Shown here one piece after another: positions 25,152 through 35,880 of a stretch of DNA of 64,000 bases. Each line of letters begins with the position of its first letter. Position 1 is the first letter of the stretch. Under the pieces are notes generated by a model. The model was not told the DNA's origin. It was given only the letters and a program-made list of their open reading frames with translations, and ran no database searches. Origin of the DNA: Perca fluviatilis (Eukaryota; Chordata; Actinopteri; Perciformes; Percidae); the NCBI RefSeq assembly GCF_010015445.1, contig NC_053134.1, positions 7,733,136 to 7,797,135 of the forward strand. The letters are read 5' to 3'. The translations under genes were made by a program, and so were the position numbers.

Positions 25152-26330
25152 AAACAGCCACAGTTCATGTTGTCAGTACATGTTGATCGTATGTCTGTGC
25201 ATGCTTAGCTCTAGTCCATATGTTCGCTGTCCTGCGTCCTCCGCCTCCCGTACTCATCTGGCGGTGCCTTCTTCGTTCTGGCGGGGATCGGTGTTCACTC
25301 CCTTTTCCCAACATACCCCTTTTCCCCGCCTCTTTTTCCCATGCCCACAGCAACACTCTACCAGAAATTGCGTTTTCAATTCAAATAAGCGAACCAGTGA
25401 GAAGTAGTAAAAAAAAACATTTTCAACAGATCACACAAAACCACAAATGGCATTTGAACACATAACATTCATTGTGACTACTTTCTTTGAATTTTGAGTG
25501 ATTTATTCAACTTAGTCACACTTATTTTTTGTTTACGGTCAAAATGACCGCCATAGAAAAAAAAAAGTATAATATTCATCCATACACACACTCCTACAAC
25601 TTTCCTGTGCTTGTGTGCCATTATACACATGAAACACACGCACACAAACAGACACAGTTCATGTTGTCAGTACATGTTGTCATGTTGCCGCTGCATGTGA
25701 GCCACTAATGTTCGCACACATATGCATATGAATTTTAATTTGTGAATACATTTGTATCATTTAAATGTAACCACATTGACTTAAAAGATTGTTTGTGTTT
25801 AATGTGGTGAAAGATGCAAACAAAAATTAAAAAACAAAAAGTATGCTTTTGTATTTATACAAAATGCAACCTGAACCAAATATGTTTCTTTGTAAAACGC
25901 GCGCCGTAAAAGTAAATAGTTCTAACTTGAAGTTATATGACTTCACCGGTGCCATTTATGTTTTAGAGGACGCGTTGCGTGGAATAATTCAGAATTAAAA
26001 CAATGTCGCCAAAATGTAAGTCTTACAGGCAAGATATGGTATGTTCAACATGAATTTGTGAATACAAAACTTATTTTGTATAATTTTAATGTAACTAGCA
26101 CATTTGACAAAAAAAAAATGTGTTTAATGTGGTGAAAGATGTCAATTTAAAAAAGATCAGTACTTCCTTAAGTATTTACGACCCTCATAAAACTGAATTC
26201 AAAGAAAACAACAGTGTTTTTTTGTTTTGTTTTTTTTACCACGCCCAGAACGCTTCCATACCACACCTTTTTTCCAGAAGTTTCCAAACTCCTGCTCCAG
26301 AGAATTTTCCTAACCACACCCCCTTACAAT

Positions 26331-26434
26331 AGTATAAAGACTGAAGCAGACAGCGACAGAACATGCCACAGATGCGTTTGAAATGAGGGACTGAGTAAGA
26401 ATTAAATCAAGTATCTTTACACTATTTGGAGCAG
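26331..26434 (+). promoter_or_regulatory. Putative promoter of the CARD gene
   Basis: A TATA box in AGTATAAAGACTGAAGCAG (about 26332) is followed by the module GCGTTTGAAATGAGGGACTG and AAGAATTAAATCAAGTATCT, which also occurs in both arms of the element. A GA microsatellite (26437-26475) separates it from the ORF about 200 bp downstream. The arrangement suggests the element reuses one promoter module, but this is inference. Confidence 0.4.
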
Positions 26435-26436
26435 AA

Positions 26437-26438
26437 TG

Positions 26439-26475
<37 letters not shown>
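26437..26475. repeat. (GA)n microsatellite
   Basis: About 18 GA units. The copy on the far side of the assembly gap starts just downstream of this tract, so the tract may have contributed to the contig break. Confidence 0.95.
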
Positions 26476-26476
<1 letters not shown>

Positions 26477-26538
26477 CCCGTTTTACCTTACGAAAGACAC
26501 ACATGTCCAAACAAGTATCCACCGTCTAACGATTTTGA

Positions 26539-26877
26539 ATGTGGCCTCACACAGAGTATCTTACCATGGAAAGTCTTACCCGAAAAAGACTCAGCTACAT
26601 AGAGGCCAGTAACATGGCCAGAGTGAACTACGTGGCCGATGTTCTGTTGCACCACGAGATGATATCAGGTGAAGAGTTGGAGTACATCCAGGCTATGAGA
26701 GGCACTCGGGACAGGGCTAGGGCCTTGATCGACCATGCAAGGAAGAAGGGCAACGGTGTTTGTAAGACGTTTATGGAAACCTGGGAGGACAACGACAACC
26801 ACAACGTCTTCTGTGGCTCGTCCGCAGCACCCGAGGTGTCCGGAGAGATACTTGCCATCTTGGACGATCGGCACTGA
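26539..26877 (+). CDS. CARD-domain protein encoded by the mobile element
   Basis: The 112-codon frame encodes a death-fold CARD at about residues 10-85. The pattern ARVNYVADVLLHHEMISGEE, then EYIQAMRG, DRARALIDHARKKGN and CKTFMETWE follows helices 2-6 of the caspase-1/ASC-type CARD ('..LLD.LL....L..EE.E.......DK.RALID.V..KG..AC..F'). CARDs bind other CARDs and assemble inflammasome or apoptosis complexes in the cytosol, so a lone CARD could act as a decoy or an adaptor. The frame opens with MWPHTEYLT and has a second Met at residue 10 (MESLTRKR); which is used is unclear. It lies about 200 bp after a TATA box, inside the arms of the large element. The C-terminal tail after residue 85 is unrecognised, and sequence beyond the stop still looks coding, so a frameshift may end the frame early. 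The copy at 35566-35880 is broken by small indels. Confidence 0.75.
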   Translation: MWPHTEYLTMESLTRKRLSYIEASNMARVNYVADVLLHHEMISGEELEYIQAMRGTRDRARALIDHARKKGNGVCKTFMETWEDNDNHNVFCGSSAAPEVSGEILAILDDRH

Positions 26878-26879
26878 GG

Positions 26880-27420
26880 ATTTTGTGGGACTCAAGTATT
26901 TCCTGCGGCGACATACAAGTGTTTGGTCGAAGGCCCATTGCTCGAGCCGTTTTGGATCGCCTGACTCATAGAACCCAGATAGCAGATTACAATGCGCCGC
27001 GCTAACGATAAAGCCCGCGGTCTTGATCATCCTGCTGAAGCGCATACACGTAATGACCTGGTGGAAAGGATCCCTAGCGCGCACCCGTGGCGGTGACGGT
27101 AGCGTCAAATCAGTCAAACGTCAAATTTGCTGAATATCGTAACGCTATCCAAGGAAATGCAGCTGATGTCAGGGAGAATGTGTGCCATACACTTTCCGGG
27201 GACCTGCCGACACCATGACAAGATTCATATGGACCCTGCATCTCCCAAGCAGCAAGTCTGAATGTGTCACGAGTGTCAGTTGACCTTGTAAAAGCATCCA
27301 CAGAGCATGTAAATCATGACACGTTCATATACGTGGAAACCGTACATACATCGCTGTGTAAGGTTGGGAGAAATGACTTAGCCCAAAGGTTGGAGATGCA
27401 CATAGCTGGAAACCGGTGTC
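26880..27420 (+). pseudogene. Unrecognised coding-like region after the CARD gene
   Basis: Short plus-strand stretches look protein-like in changing frames (for example HVNHDTFIYVETVHTSLCKV followed by GRNDLAQRLEMH, about 27300-27400), and the counterpart at 35880-36440 shows other stretches intact, such as YTVMTWWKRIPKRHP. The two copies break at different places, which points to sequencing indels rather than decay. It may be a continuation of the CARD protein or a separate gene. I do not recognise the family, and no reading is proposed. Confidence 0.35.
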
Positions 27421-27449
27421 TCAGACACCGTTGGCCTGCTTCGTTCTGG

Positions 27450-27545
27450 CCCGGTGTTCACTCCCCTTTTCCCCAACACACCCTTTTTCCCATGCTCCAA
27501 CACTCTATACCAGTAATAGCGTTTTCATTTCAAATAAGCGAACCA
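27450..27545 (+). repeat. Internal copy of arm sequence
   Basis: GGTGTTCACTCCCCTTTTCC, CCCATGCTCCAACACTCTA and AATAAGCGAACCAGTGAGAA match the left-arm block at 25288-25405 in the same orientation. The counterpart beyond the gap is at 36478-36585. It may be a shared 3' processing or promoter module between genes of the element. Confidence 0.75.
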
Positions 27546-27789
27546 GTGAGAAATCAAAGAACACGTGCACATCAACGCTGCTACTTGCTCCTAGCGGCCG
27601 AATCTGGGGAGCGCATCTACGGATTGTGATGACGTCGCGGCCATACTGCGTAAGGGGTGGGGTTACCTCTCCTGACGTGATGATGTATTTACATTTGTAA
27701 AGGTGTTAAAAACGCCTGATAGACCAATGGTTAGCTTGTAAATGTGGGGGCTATTGTTGTGGGTGTTAAATCGTCATGCAGGGCGGCTT

Positions 27790-28131
27790 GTAGGATTTAA
27801 AAGTCTTGGTTTCATGCTGGCTGCTCACTTTTTACCTGCAGTTTTTAACTAGCTCGTTTTTTCTCACCCTTCAACAAAACCAGCTGTGGATTTTCTTTTT
27901 AATTCTTTTGGTGAAAACAAGAGGAATCGTTTTTCAGCCATGTCTATCCACACATTTGGACAACAATCAGGATCATCTGATGTTGAAGAATGTGAGACAG
28001 CTAGAGTAGGACCCCTACATTTGCTCTGTACACTAACCCCGAAAAGAGTCATGGGGAGGTGGAGAGACTGGAACACTATTTGGCTGCCGACAGAGCCCCT
28101 CCGAAAGAGGCATCAGACGGCCGGATACTAA
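27790..28131 (+). CDS. Unrecognised ORF behind a TATA-like box
   Basis: A TATA-like GGATTTAAAAGTCTTGG at about 27793 precedes an open frame at 27886-28131 (81 codons from the first Met); the frame is also open upstream of that Met. It contains FGENKRNRF and FGQQSGSSDVEECETA, with an acidic Ser-rich middle, and no known domain. The parallel copy at about 36919-37170 differs by small indels that shift the frame after 'ARVG'. It sits between the CARD gene and a further coding-like stretch in the same direction. It could be a structural or regulatory protein of the element; function is unknown. Confidence 0.35.
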
Positions 28132-28239
28132 TACTGGAATAACATGCGGTTTGAGCCAGGCTCCCAGAAAGAAGCGATTCCGTCCAGAGATCTTTCCTAC
28201 AAGCATGACTGAATGCGTGTACATCTGATCTAGAATATG

Positions 28240-28840
28240 TCGTGTCAATGGATACAGATATTCAATTCGATACAGTGCAGGATCATTGACATTAGCTGTT
28301 TACACTAGTGATTTGCTGTCGAACTTTCTGGCAAAAGCCAAAACAGCCTGTACAATCTCTGTGAAAGACTGGAGCCTTTTCGGTGAGGTTGTCTGCCCAG
28401 ACCCGAAAATCCTGGCCTACCTGAGCTAGTGTATGTTTGTCAATGGGACAGTAGCATTGGAGCCAGTGTCTACTCGTTTGGGAAGCAGACCGTTTCAACT
28501 AGACCTACAGAGGATTTTATTTTCCTTAGGCATTATGCAGCGAAGGGGAAGTTAGTTGCAGCCCGTGGTCCTGAAGAATGGAAGTTAAAACCATACCCTG
28601 TTTCTAACGAGGGAATACAACAAATGGTTTAAAAACGTCTTCTTTATACAATGGTGTGACTGGGAGATTTTGAAGAAACAGTTTGATACCATTGACTATG
28701 TCATCAGAAGAGACAAAATAAGGAGTTCGTATGAAAACATGAGAAAAAGATTGATATTTGGGGATGCTGACCAACAGTCTCTGCCCCTGCCACGGACCCT
28801 CTATAGACCTAAAATCGTGAGACACAAAGACTAGCAAAAA
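28240..28840 (+). pseudogene. Unrecognised coding-like region
   Basis: Several plus-strand segments have protein-like composition in shifting frames: one with DLLSNFLAKAKTACTISVKD (about 28310), one with GPEEWKLKPYPVSNEG (about 28560-28615) and one with KKQFDTIDYVIRRDKI (about 28673). The other copy (37290-37860) agrees closely in this last part. A GTGAGA resembling a splice donor follows at 28817, and a TTTTTTTTCTTCCCAG acceptor-like tract lies at 28936-28952. The family is not recognised. Confidence 0.35.
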
Positions 28841-29085
28841 TGGTGGGTCTAATTTTTATGTGCTAATTATTTGCCAAAATAGTTAAAATGTTTTTTTTTT
28901 TTTTTTTTTTTTGCGACTGTGATTGTAATGTGTGATTTTTTTTCTTCCCAGAGGATCTGGAGTGGTGTCATCCGTCCCCCGGAACGCCGCTTAACACCCC
29001 GTATTTATTTGCAGCACTGGCGGCAACCGGCTCTCCTAAATCCCTTTTCATCATCATCATCGACACCTCCAACGCCGGAACACTT

Positions 29086-30261
29086 TCTTAGTATTTGGTA
29101 GGATTTCCTGTTTCACTTGGGCCAAACGTTTTTGGTATCCTTCCTCAAGCTTTCTACAATAGTTTGCTGGAATTTTGGCCCACTCCTCTTGACAGAACTG
29201 GTGTAACTGGGTCAGGTTTGTAGGCCTTCTTGCTTCGCTTTCGCCTTTTCAATGCAGCCACAAATGTTCTATGGGATTGAGATCAGGGGCTTTGTGATGG
29301 CCACTCAATACCTTGACTTTGTTGTCCACTTTGTAACTAATTTGGAGGTATGCTTGGGGTCAGTGTCCATTTGGAAGACCCATTTCGCCCAAGCTTTAAC
29401 TTCCTGGCCGATGTCTTCAGATGTTTCTTCAATATATCCACAACATTTTCTTTTCTCATGAGGCCATCTATTTTTGTGAAGTGCACCAGTCCCTAATGCA
29501 GCAAAGCAACCCCATAACATTATACTACCACCCCATACTTCACACTTGGGATGGTGTTCCGAGGATTCAAAGCTTAAGCCCTTTTTCTTCCAAATATACC
29601 GTTTATCATTATGGCCGAACAGTTCAATCTTTGTTTTACGTCAGACCACAGGACTCCAGAAATTAAGATTTTTGTCCACATGTCTGGCTTTTTTATGGTG
29701 GTTTTGAAGTGATGGCTTTCTTCTCCCAGAGTAACCTTTTAGCTCATGGTGGTTTACAGGACTTGTTTTACTGTGGACAGCGGTCTTACCAGTTTCAGCT
29801 AGCATCTTCACAAGGTCTTTTGCTGTTGTCCCTGGGATTGATTAGCACATTTCACACCAAAAACCTTCCTCTCTGGGATTCAGAATCGGTCTCCCCTTCC
29901 TGAGCGGTATGATGGTTGTACATTCCCATGTTTTTATAGCACTGCATTATTATTGTCTGAACAGATGAACGATGGGACCTTCAGGCATCTGGAAATTGTA
30001 CCCAAGGATGAGCCACACTTGTAGATGTCCACAATCATTTTCCTGATGTTTTGATTGATTTCTCTTAATTTTCCCTATGATGTCAAAGAAAGAGGCTCTG
30101 TGTTTGAGGTGTGCCTTTATATGCATCCACAGAAGTGCCACCAATTAACTCAAATGGAGATCTAAAACGAGAAAAGTTTTCCGTTTCATGTATGACAGTA
30201 AAGAAATAAAAAGTTTACTGATAAGTTTTCTGAAGTGTATGTAAATATCTGGTTTCAACTG
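29086..30261 (-). mobile_element. Tc1/mariner-like element relic (first copy)
   Basis: On the minus strand the sequence encodes a Tc1-type transposase: ISRCLKVPRSS-like helix-turn-helix, a SDETKIELFGHN-like first catalytic Asp block, GGSIMLWGCFAALGTG, VFQMDTDPKHTSKLV with the second Asp, and the C-terminal QEEWAKIPANYC. The right end CAGTTGAAACCAGATATTTA (complement of 30242-30261) resembles the terminal inverted repeats of Sleeping Beauty-like fish Tc1 elements. A matching end on the other side was not found, so the 3' end seems truncated or diverged. Frameshifts here are unreliable because the same element recurs at 38110-39288 with different indels. Confidence 0.85.
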
Positions 30262-30722
30262 TATATCAATAAATCATATGTTTTGCTATGTTAAGATGTG
30301 TGATGGTTTTTCAAGCTTCATGCTCCGTATCCGCTATCTATAAACGACTAAGCTAAGATGAATTTACAAATTTTGTTATTAAAGTACTGTTTATGCATAT
30401 TTTCATTCTACATGGATTAAATCTGTAAAATTAAACCTTTATTTAATTTATTTGTTGCAAAGTCCCCACTAATCATGATGGAATTTGTGTGAATTATGTA
30501 AATAACATGCAAATGAGGTCCAACCAACCATGTTAACTCAGTTTTAAAAGTCCCCATATAGGATGGGGGAAGTCATTACTTTATCAATTCAGATGTTTGA
30601 AGGTATAAGCTAACAAAGCTATGCTGAGTATACTTGATTTTTTCATACGATCCTAGCACCTTTAGAAAGGGTGGCCCCCACAAGTGATGGTTATAAAGTT
30701 GGTCCTCATAAAACATATAAAT

Positions 30723-30729
30723 GAGTGTG

Positions 30730-30787
<58 letters not shown>

Positions 30788-30800
30788 TGTGTGTGTGTGT
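30723..30800. repeat. (TG)n microsatellite
   Basis: Near-perfect TG tract interrupted by GAGG; the counterpart is at 39754-39833. Confidence 0.97.
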
Positions 30801-30954
30801 GTATAAGCGGTGCAGAGCAGAGTTTGACCTTAGCTGACAACTGCAAGCTAGAGGCCCTTGCTCTGTTAAAGGTAGAAACTAGTCTACTCCAAGAGAGATC
30901 TTCCAACATTGTATTAGATGTTGTAGATAGAAAAAAGACAATTAAAATAATCTA

Positions 30955-31390
30955 GCACTGAGGTTGAAATGCAGATAACATGAGACCAGGGTTACTACTT
31001 ATACTTATTATTAAATACTTCAAGATAGTACTACTTACTTTTAACGTTGGTGTTTTACAAAAAAAAAAAAAAAAAAAAAAGTTACAGGGTGCAAAGTTGA
31101 ATCTCATCTTACATTTTTATACATATTGGTATGCGTCAAGGGAGAATACAATATCATTTTAAAAGCTCGTATTAATACAAAAATGTCACAAGCACTTTGT
31201 TTTTAACACTGGTAATGTTTGTAAATAATAAGTAAAATCCATAGTACAAGCTCTGGCTCAGGTTGAAATGCAGATAACATAGACCAGAGTAAAATGCAAA
31301 AGTAGTACTCCTACTTTTAACGTTGACGTTTTACAAAGAAAGAATTTTGGGCAACGTTGAATCTCATCTTACATTTGTTTTTAACACTGA
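30955..31390 (+). repeat. Two diverged tandem units related to the arms
   Basis: The units at 30960-31120 and 31258-31380 both run from AGGTTGAAATGCAGATAACA through CTTTTAACGTTG.CGTTTTAC to GTTGAATCTCATCTTACATT. The ACTTTTAACG.TG.CGTTTTAC part also occurs in the right arm at 45617-45640 (ACTTTTAACGCTGGCGTTTT). A poly-A run at 31060-31080 splits the first unit. Confidence 0.65.
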
Positions 31391-31439
31391 TCACATAAGG
31401 TTTAAAAATGTTTAATGTTTGTATATTTATTATAATTAG

Positions 31440-31695
31440 CTAACTACTACTACTACTACTACTACTCTTTTAAACGACATCTTTCACCACATTAAACACA
31501 TCCAATCTTTTTAGCGAATGTTAGTTATATTAAAATTATACAAAATCATTTTTGTATTCATGAATTCATATTCATGTTGATCATACCATATCTTGTCTGT
31601 GAGACTTACATTTTGGCGATGTGTTAATTCCAGTATTGGAAATTATTACGAGCACTTTTCTCGTTCAAAAACATAAAATGCATCTGGTGAAGTTT
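31440..31695 (+). repeat. Internal diverged copy of the inner arm
   Basis: CATCTTTCACCACATTAAAC, TATATTAAAATTATACAAAA, CATACCATATCTTGTCTGTG and GACTTACATTTTGGCGA, then GCATCTGGTGAAGT, follow in the same order and spacing as 45395-45595 of the right arm, in the same orientation. It starts after a (CTA)n run. The counterpart in the second copy is 40475-40725. Confidence 0.8.
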
Positions 31696-31699
31696 TGAT

Positions 31700-34600
31700 T
31701 GAAGTTTCAGTACATTGTAACAACTGAACAGTTAGCCTCAATTTGTGAGGTGATATATGGGAAAAACAACACCATAAACATAACATAAAAATAAAATAAA
31801 TCATAAAAAGGGGGGAGAAACAAGGAGGAAAGGCGGTGATACACAAAAATAGAAATAAAATGTATACATTTTCAAGTCACTGCTTTATCCACTAATGAGT
31901 CCAAGCTGCAATGTCCTTATGCTTTATTTAAGTAAAATGCTCCACTTCTGCAATCTTTTGGCACCTTTTCTCAGACCTAGCTTCAACCTTTCCATTTCCC
32001 TTTATTTTCATGTATTGACCTCAAACTATTGTTGCTGTTTAGGACAATGCGGGGTTTTATACCAGTTTCTGTCCCTCTGTACTGTTACAAGTGAAATATG
32101 GCCCAAATACAAGAGCCAGTACATAAGAAAGGAATCTTATAGCCAAGTACATTACTGAAACTAAATGTACATCCTCCCAAAATGACCTTTATTTTCCAGA
32201 ACTCCAAAAAACGCAGTGTTTATTGATGTATGTTTTACTGCTAATCTTGTGGTGTGAATAAGAACGCACCAGCAATTCTTCCAGTTAAACACACCTCAAT
32301 TGTTGGTCAACTTGCGGCGGAGAGTATGTTGTTAGGTTTAACACTATTGTACCATACATCTGATGGATTTTCCATTATTAGTTCCCCTTTTATCACGTTG
32401 ATTTCAAATATAATGTTGAGTTGCTCTACATTCGGAGCAATTCTTTCATACAACATAGAAATGATTTAACGCTGGTACTATTTGGTCTATAAGCATTTAT
32501 CATTTATCTTATAACTGGATTACATTCTTGTGATTTCCCATTTCCAATTCTTTGTTGTAGTAATCTCTAAAGTATACTACTTACCTAAAGAATAAAATTC
32601 CGATTGTGAAGGGAACATTTTTCTTTAATGTTTGGAAAGTCTGTCATTCATTGTTGTCTATTATCGTTTTCACATGCCTTAATACCTTTTACTGACCAAT
32701 CCTTGAATAACTCCTGGCTTAAACAGGGTGTCAAAGGCTATCCATCTAAGCACCTGCTGGTCTTTCCCTTAGTTTTGCTGGCCCTGTATAAGTTAAACCA
32801 CAGAACTTCTTTTTCTCCTAACACTGACTGTATTGGATAACCTTCAACGTCGTCCTCGATTTCCTTCCATCTAGCAAAATAGGTGTCATTACACCAGAGA
32901 TAGGAGTGGGAACTGAGCTGCTTTAAGATTGGGAGCCCACTTTCTTGTTTGACCGCTGACAATGTGTTGCACCTATTATTTTATTCTAGGCTTCTTTCCA
33001 TCCCAGGCTAAGAACTGATGACCACTACTGGCAGACCCTGAATAGATATAGCAATCTAGGCAAAATGTTCGCATAATTACTTAATCTTACTCACTAAAAT
33101 CCAATGGGTGTTAGACCATCTTTCAATATCTTTTTAATATTTTGGTTAATTAATTATAGTTTACCTCATATAACTTGTTTTAACTATGTGCACCCGTAAG
33201 TACTTTATTTTGATTCCATATCCCATTTACATCATATCTACATCCATTTCCTTTGAAGGGAGTATAGTTGAATGACCAAAGTTGTGTCTTTGTAATATTT
33301 ATTTTATAACCAGCATAATAACTTTCAAACCTCTAGATTTCCATCAGTATAGATAAGGAGGTCTCAGGGTTCAACATTAAACGAAATAGTGTGGGACTGG
33401 AGACAACAACCTTGTCTAGTGCCCCTCTCCATCGTGAAAAATGGATACAATGATCCATTGACTTTGTTGTTGATAAAGTGTTCTAATTATAGTTACTCCA
33501 ATATTCCCTCCTTTGGGAGTACTGTAATAAGTGCCCTTTCCATGATGGCGGAGTTTACCTTCTCCTTTAATCCCATTAAAATGCTTTCAGCAGGACGGAA
33601 CTAGCTCTTCTTTAAAGGTTCTATACCACTGAAACCATCACTACCTGAGTTTCCAATTCTGATTTTAAGTTGGCTATTGCATTATTTATCTCCTTCCAGT
33701 GAAAATCTGCTAATGATACAATCATTTTGTTTCTTGCCATCACCTAGGTAGATCCAGATCGCTAAGAAAATGTTCCATTGCTTCTACTTTAGTACTGGAG
33801 GTTTTGGTATAGTTTTGTAGTAGTATAGGAAAAATGTCTTCTATTTCTACAGCATGATACTTTTAGTTGATTTGTTTCTGTCCCCAGATCTTATGTATGG
33901 TACTATCCGGGCTTCTTTGTTTACTGTAGCAAGTAATTTAGCTGCCTGATTCGTATTACAAGTTCATTGTAAAACAAGCTTTCCTCAACATCTTGTCTCT
34001 AATAGATCATTAATCTGATTCTTTTAATTGTTGTATTTGGTAATTCAAAAGTTGTGGATCACTGTTATTTTTTATGTTGTTGCTCCACATTAGATAGGCT
34101 CCACACAAGGTTATTATATTCCAAGACCTCCTTTATTTGACGTTGTTAAGGCAATCAATTAATGTAAAGTCACTGCCTTCAGTGAGTCCCAGATGGATCC
34201 ACACCTCTCCGTTGTCATTAATCTTCAAATATTCTATATCTGATTTTAATTCTATTATACAGCTGATTTGTTATTTACTGCTTCCTATATTTAACCCTCG
34301 TGATCTCGCGATCCTACCTTCTAGTTGAACTGTTAGATATAGTGCACTATGGTCAGAGACATCAGCTACCCCAATTCTGCTTTAGACTAGTTGTATCCAG
34401 GTAGCTATTCAATACTATGTTAAATCACTCACATAAACAGACACCCTTCCAGTGCAGTTACATCCATTAGTTATCTGAAAAATAGTTTTTACTATTAGAG
34501 TTGCAACCTCAACAAAAAAATATATATATGTAACGCTCTCTTTTAATTTGGCCTTTACCTTGAACTTTTAAATTGGTTTCCCAATCACATTTAAGGACAG

Positions 34601-34800
34601 TAACTTCACTTCATTAGACTGCATCACAGCAGGGCTGAAAATATCTCACACCATTCTGTTCCCACAGGCTAAACATTGAAACCATAAGTAAAGATAACTG
34701 GAGCATCAATAATGTGCTTAGAACAAGCATTATAACAACACAAAATAAAACTATAAAAAAGTTTTAAGTGAAGGGGAATGATACTTTGACTAACAGTCCC
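31700..34800 (-). mobile_element. L1-like LINE relic (first copy)
   Basis: Minus-strand fragments match L1/Tx1-clade ORF2: near the C-terminal side SYLWCNDTYFARWKEIE then VEGYPIQSVLGEKEV (about 32900-32815), the reverse transcriptase block around 33440-33385, and an endonuclease fragment further right. Frames are broken throughout. It is the same locus as 40725-43600, which reads better in places. Nested in the large element between the internal arm copy and the gap. Confidence 0.75.
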
Positions 34801-34998
34801 GTAGACAGAGCTGACCTCTCACCGTCTCCTTGAGTCAGCACATAAAATACAATATAGTAGCCTAGATGACTTAGACGCACTCCCCATGGCAGCCAGGGCT
34901 TCGCTTTTCAAAGTCACTTTTACACTAATCTTGATCGCTATACCAATGTGAGCGTACTGATGATAGCAAAAAATAAATAATGCAGCCAACCGTAGTGT

Positions 34999-35498
34999 NN
35001 NNNNNNNNNNNNNNNNNNNNNNNNNNNNNNNNNNNNNNNNNNNNNNNNNNNNNNNNNNNNNNNNNNNNNNNNNNNNNNNNNNNNNNNNNNNNNNNNNNNN
35101 NNNNNNNNNNNNNNNNNNNNNNNNNNNNNNNNNNNNNNNNNNNNNNNNNNNNNNNNNNNNNNNNNNNNNNNNNNNNNNNNNNNNNNNNNNNNNNNNNNNN
35201 NNNNNNNNNNNNNNNNNNNNNNNNNNNNNNNNNNNNNNNNNNNNNNNNNNNNNNNNNNNNNNNNNNNNNNNNNNNNNNNNNNNNNNNNNNNNNNNNNNNN
35301 NNNNNNNNNNNNNNNNNNNNNNNNNNNNNNNNNNNNNNNNNNNNNNNNNNNNNNNNNNNNNNNNNNNNNNNNNNNNNNNNNNNNNNNNNNNNNNNNNNNN
35401 NNNNNNNNNNNNNNNNNNNNNNNNNNNNNNNNNNNNNNNNNNNNNNNNNNNNNNNNNNNNNNNNNNNNNNNNNNNNNNNNNNNNNNNNNNNNNNNNNN
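34999..35498. other. Assembly gap of exactly 500 N
   Basis: A round-number run of N is a scaffolding placeholder rather than a measured distance. The sequence just before it matches 43985, and the sequence just after it matches 26505. Open frames spanning it are meaningless. Confidence 0.99.
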
Positions 35499-35565
35499 CC
35501 CATGTGGTCCAAACAAGTATCCACCGCCTAACGATTTTGAATGTGGCCTCACAGAGTATCTTTAC

Positions 35566-35880
35566 CATGGAAAGTCTTACCCGAAAAGACTCAGCTACAT
35601 AGAGGCCAGTAACATGGCCAGAGGAACTACGTGGCCGATGTTCTGTTGCACCACGCAGATGATATCAGGTGAAGAGTTGGAGTACATCCAGGCTATGAGA
35701 GGCACCGACAGGGCTAGGGGCCTTGATCAATTGGCAAGGAAGAAGGGCAACGGTGTTTCTTGTAAGACGCTTTATGGAAACCTGGGAGGACAACTACAAC
35801 CACAACGCTTGTGGCTCGGCCCCGCGCACCTCGAGGTGTCCGAGAGATACTTGCCATCTTGACGATCTCTCGCACTGAGG
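35566..35880 (+). pseudogene. Second copy of the CARD ORF, frameshifted
   Basis: It corresponds to 26566-26877 and starts with the same MESLTRKD/R-type opening, but single-base losses (for example in CCCGAAAAGACTC and GGCCAGAGGAACTACG) break the frame early. The stretch ISGEELEYIQAMRG is still visible in another frame. Probably sequencing error in an unmerged contig end rather than a decayed paralogue. Confidence 0.7.

Larger units (their letters stand above)
24483..26208 (+). repeat. Left terminal inverted repeat of the large element
   Basis: It is mirrored at 45328-47064 with few differences, mostly in the CA microsatellite and homopolymers. From outside inward it holds promoter-like modules (24700-24970), a (CA)n tract (25087-25150), a block that recurs inside the element (25280-25405), and an AT-rich part ending at AACTGAATTCAAAGAAAA. 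No long open frame is present. The inner end is where the two arms stop matching. Confidence 0.9.

Noticed and set aside
24483..26208. Long terminal repeats of a retrovirus-like element.
   Set aside because: The arms are inverted, not direct, do not start TG and end CA, and the flanking duplication is 6 bp with AG...CT termini; no gag-pol sequence lies between them.
34819..35568. Open frames of 183-249 codons spanning the gap.
   Set aside because: They are almost entirely unknown residues from the run of N.
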